Shown: positions 62,000 to 64,000 of the stretch, in pieces | How positions within the stretch are numbered: position 1 is the stretch's first letter | Layout: every line of letters begins with the position of its first letter | NCBI RefSeq assembly: GCF_001418015.1 | Contig: NZ_LIQG01000015.1 | Span: forward strand, 185,458-249,457 | Source of the DNA: Lacinutrix mariniflava | Lineage (GTDB): Bacteria; Bacteroidota; Bacteroidia; Flavobacteriales; Flavobacteriaceae | Direction of reading: 5' to 3' | Length of the DNA stretch: 64,000 bases | The notes under the pieces: generated by a model | The model's input: the letters and a program-made list of their open reading frames with translations, nothing else | Database searches by the model: none | What the model was told of the DNA's origin: nothing | Program-made: the position numbers and the translations under genes

Positions 62000-62139
62000 A
62001 GCCAGGCAACGGGTGATTTTACTAAATAAAAATAAATAACTTGCGAAGCAATTATTTTAATTTAATCAAATCGTAAAACTCTAAAGGAAAGGAAGAGTTT
62101 AAAGCCAGGTAACGGGTGATTTTATTTAATCAAATCGTA
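61988..62139. repeat. Local direct duplication after the CAL67264 gene
   Basis: The segment GGAAGAGTTTAAAGCCAGG(C/T)AACGGGTGATTTTA, read in part, occurs at 61989-62022, where it includes the last codons and stop of the small gene, and again at 62091-62124. TTTAATCAAATCGTA also occurs twice (62061-62075 and 62125-62139). The second copy lies in noncoding DNA, so it is a partial duplication of the gene end plus flank. The rest of the 282-nt gap before ettA is AT-rich with no clear feature. Confidence 0.8.
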
Positions 62140-62281
62140 GAATTACAGTTTAAAGGAAGGATTTTAAAGTATATAGTATGTTTTTTATAAACACTAAACT
62201 ATAAATAATTCTTAGAGCTTTATGAGTAAAACTTTTACTCAAAAAAAATATTATAAACATAATCAATACATATAAAATTAG

Positions 62282-63973
62282 ATGGCTGACGATAAAAAAA
62301 TTATATTTTCAATGGCTGGCGTTACAAAAACGTTCAAGTCAGCAAACACACCGGTATTAAAAAATATTTATTTAAGTTTCTATTATGGAGCTAAAATTGG
62401 AATTTTAGGTTTAAATGGTTCTGGTAAATCGACCTTATTAAAAATTATTGCTGGAATAGATAAAAACTTTCAAGGAGATTTAACTTCAGATACAGAATTT
62501 ACAACAGGTTACTTAGAGCAAGAGCCTCAATTAGATCCAGAGAAAACGGTTTTAGAAGTGGTAAAAGAAGGTGCAGCAGCAACAGTTGCAATACTTGAAG
62601 AATACCATAAAATTAACGATATGTTTGGTTTAGAAGAAGTCTATTCTGATGCAGACAAGATGGATAAATTAATGGCACGTCAAGCCGTTTTACAAGATGA
62701 AATTGATGCGGCCGATGCTTGGGAATTAGATACTAAATTAGAAATTGCTATGGATGCGTTACGTACTCCAGAAGGCGATAAGAAAATTGGTGTACTTTCA
62801 GGTGGAGAAAAGCGTAGAGTAGCATTATGTCGTTTATTATTGCAAGAACCAGATGTATTATTATTAGATGAACCTACCAATCACTTAGATGCAGAATCTG
62901 TACATTGGTTAGAGATGCACTTAGCACAATATAAAGGAACTGTAATAGCAGTAACACACGATAGATATTTCTTAGATAATATTGCAGGTTGGATTTTAGA
63001 ATTAGATAGAGGTGTAGGTATTCCATGGGAAGGAAATTATTCTTCTTGGTTAGACCAAAAATCAACACGTATGGCTCAAGAATCTAAAACAGCATCTAAA
63101 CGTCAAAAGACATTAGAACGTGAGTTAGAATGGGTTAGACAAGGAGCAAAAGGTAGACAAACAAAGCAGAAAGCACGTTTAAAGAATTACGATAAATTAA
63201 TGAGTCAAGATCAAAAACAACTTGACGAAAAGCTAGAAATATACATTCCAAATGGTCCACGTTTAGGAACAAATGTAATTGAAGCTTCGGGTGTAAGCAA
63301 AGCCTTTGGAGACAAATTGCTTTACGAAGATTTAAATTTCAACTTGCCACAAGCGGGAATAGTAGGTGTTGTAGGACCAAACGGTGCTGGTAAAACCACT
63401 ATTTTTAGAATGATAATGGGTGAAGAGAAACCAGATAAAGGTGAGTTTAAAGTTGGAGAAACTGCTAAAATCGCTTACGTAGATCAAGCACACAGTAATA
63501 TAGATTTAGAAAAAACCATTTGGCAAAACTTTAGCGATGAGCAAGAGTTAATAATGATGGGCGGAAAAGAAGTAAATTCAAGAGCGTATTTAAGTCGTTT
63601 TAATTTCTCTGGAAGCGAGCAAAACAAAAAAGTAAGCATGTTGTCTGGTGGTGAGCGTAACCGTTTACACTTAGCAATGACTCTAAAAGAAGAAGGTAAT
63701 GTTTTACTTTTAGATGAGCCTACTAACGATTTAGATGTAAATACATTAAGAGCCTTAGAAGAAGGTTTAGAAAACTTTGCAGGTTGTGCAGTAGTTATTT
63801 CTCACGATAGATGGTTTTTAGATAGAATTTGTACGCACATCTTGGCTTTCGAAGGAAATTCAGAAGTATACTTCTTTGAAGGTGGTTATTCTGAATACGA
63901 AGAGAATAAGAAAAAACGCCTTGGTGGAGATTTAATGCCAAAACGTATTAAGTATAAAAAACTAGTTAGATAG
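62282..63973 (+). CDS. ettA: Energy-dependent translational throttle protein EttA
   Basis: A 563-aa ABC-F ATPase that acts at the ribosomal E site and couples translation to ATP level. Two ABC domains are seen: Walker A GLNGSGKST, signature LSGGEKRR and DEPTNHLDA in the first half, and GPNGAGKTT, LSGGERNR and DEPTNDLD in the second. The interdomain P-site-tRNA-interaction linker (about 245-310, KRQKTLERELEWVRQGAKGRQ) and the arm region near residues 95-140 are as expected of EttA rather than Uup. Full length, ending 27 nt before the window edge. Confidence 0.95.
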   Translation: MADDKKIIFSMAGVTKTFKSANTPVLKNIYLSFYYGAKIGILGLNGSGKSTLLKIIAGIDKNFQGDLTSDTEFTTGYLEQEPQLDPEKTVLEVVKEGAAATVAILEEYHKINDMFGLEEVYSDADKMDKLMARQAVLQDEIDAADAWELDTKLEIAMDALRTPEGDKKIGVLSGGEKRRVALCRLLLQEPDVLLLDEPTNHLDAESVHWLEMHLAQYKGTVIAVTHDRYFLDNIAGWILELDRGVGIPWEGNYSSWLDQKSTRMAQESKTASKRQKTLERELEWVRQGAKGRQTKQKARLKNYDKLMSQDQKQLDEKLEIYIPNGPRLGTNVIEASGVSKAFGDKLLYEDLNFNLPQAGIVGVVGPNGAGKTTIFRMIMGEEKPDKGEFKVGETAKIAYVDQAHSNIDLEKTIWQNFSDEQELIMMGGKEVNSRAYLSRFNFSGSEQNKKVSMLSGGERNRLHLAMTLKEEGNVLLLDEPTNDLDVNTLRALEEGLENFAGCAVVISHDRWFLDRICTHILAFEGNSEVYFFEGGYSEYEENKKKRLGGDLMPKRIKYKKLVR

Positions 63974-64000
63974 TAAGTTAACTATATAGCATAAAAAGAA

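Noticed and set aside
1..64000. CRISPR array or tRNA genes.
   Set aside because: No regularly spaced repeats and no cloverleaf with a recognisable T-arm (GGTTCRANNCC) were noticed.

Overview
The window is about 64 kb of an AT-rich chromosome from a member of the Bacteroidetes, almost certainly a (probably marine) Flavobacteriaceae. The signs are: a large secreted FG-GAP protein with a type IX secretion C-terminal signal, a CAL67264-type small membrane protein, a decayed remnant of the flavobacterial DUF6090 N-terminus, SusC-type plug domains, menaquinone biosynthesis, no Shine-Dalgarno signals, and several Bacteroidetes -7 boxes of the form TAnnTTTG. Genus cannot be decided from the sequence. 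Most of the window is ordinary chromosome; the only clear mobile element is one IS3-family insertion sequence.

Layout. 0.1-8.2 kb: adenine deaminase, a secreted VCBS-repeat protein, a YheT hydrolase, a YifB/ComM ATPase. 8.4-13.2 kb: an unfamiliar cluster of two small 'PDNRSSW' proteins, four paralogous 7-TM proteins and a sensor-poor histidine kinase. 13.2-18.7 kb (minus strand): aldehyde dehydrogenase, a panB-small membrane protein-rluA operon, serine dehydratase, and a lipoprotein with a short collagen-like stretch. 18.9-24.3 kb: dnaK, nitronate monooxygenase, a kinase-fold-like membrane-anchored protein, a peroxiredoxin-like protein. 24.4-27.0 kb: a cobalamin riboswitch before a LOV-like PAS protein that lacks the photoactive cysteine, then a ribB-Crp/Fnr operon with a TTGAC-N4-GTCAA box placed as for class II activation. 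27.0-30.5 kb: a gene remnant, a membrane LytTR regulator with a CPBP protease, a MITE-like repeat and the IS (1300 bp, CGC target duplication). 30.6-41.8 kb: menaquinone genes in two blocks (thioesterase-menF-menD and menB-menA-menC-CPBP-menE) around DUF2853, CvfB and SpoIIAA-like genes. 41.9-47.1 kb: two paralogous secreted proteins that combine a SusC-like plug without a barrel, TPRs and a DUF2135-like domain; the larger one also carries VIT and vWA domains. 47.3-49.0 kb: two related secreted proteins, one broken by a frameshift. 49.0-50.6 kb: acyl-CoA carboxylase beta subunit. 50.8-58.3 kb: a seven-gene set of a CbbX-like AAA ATPase, a 5-TM protein, two coiled-coil proteins, a membrane-anchored substrate-binding protein fused to an OmpA domain, and an ABC permease and ATPase. 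58.6-64 kb: FMN reductase-MarR, pirin, MFS exporter, CAL67264 protein and ettA.

The three best candidates for an undescribed system are the 7-TM/PDNRSSW/kinase cluster (8.4-13.2 kb), the barrel-less plug proteins with VIT-vWA (42-47 kb) and the AAA/SBP-OmpA/ABC cluster (50.8-58.3 kb). The B12 riboswitch-PAS-ribB neighbourhood is the most intriguing regulatory observation. All functional proposals for these rest on visible motifs and gene order; no database search was possible.
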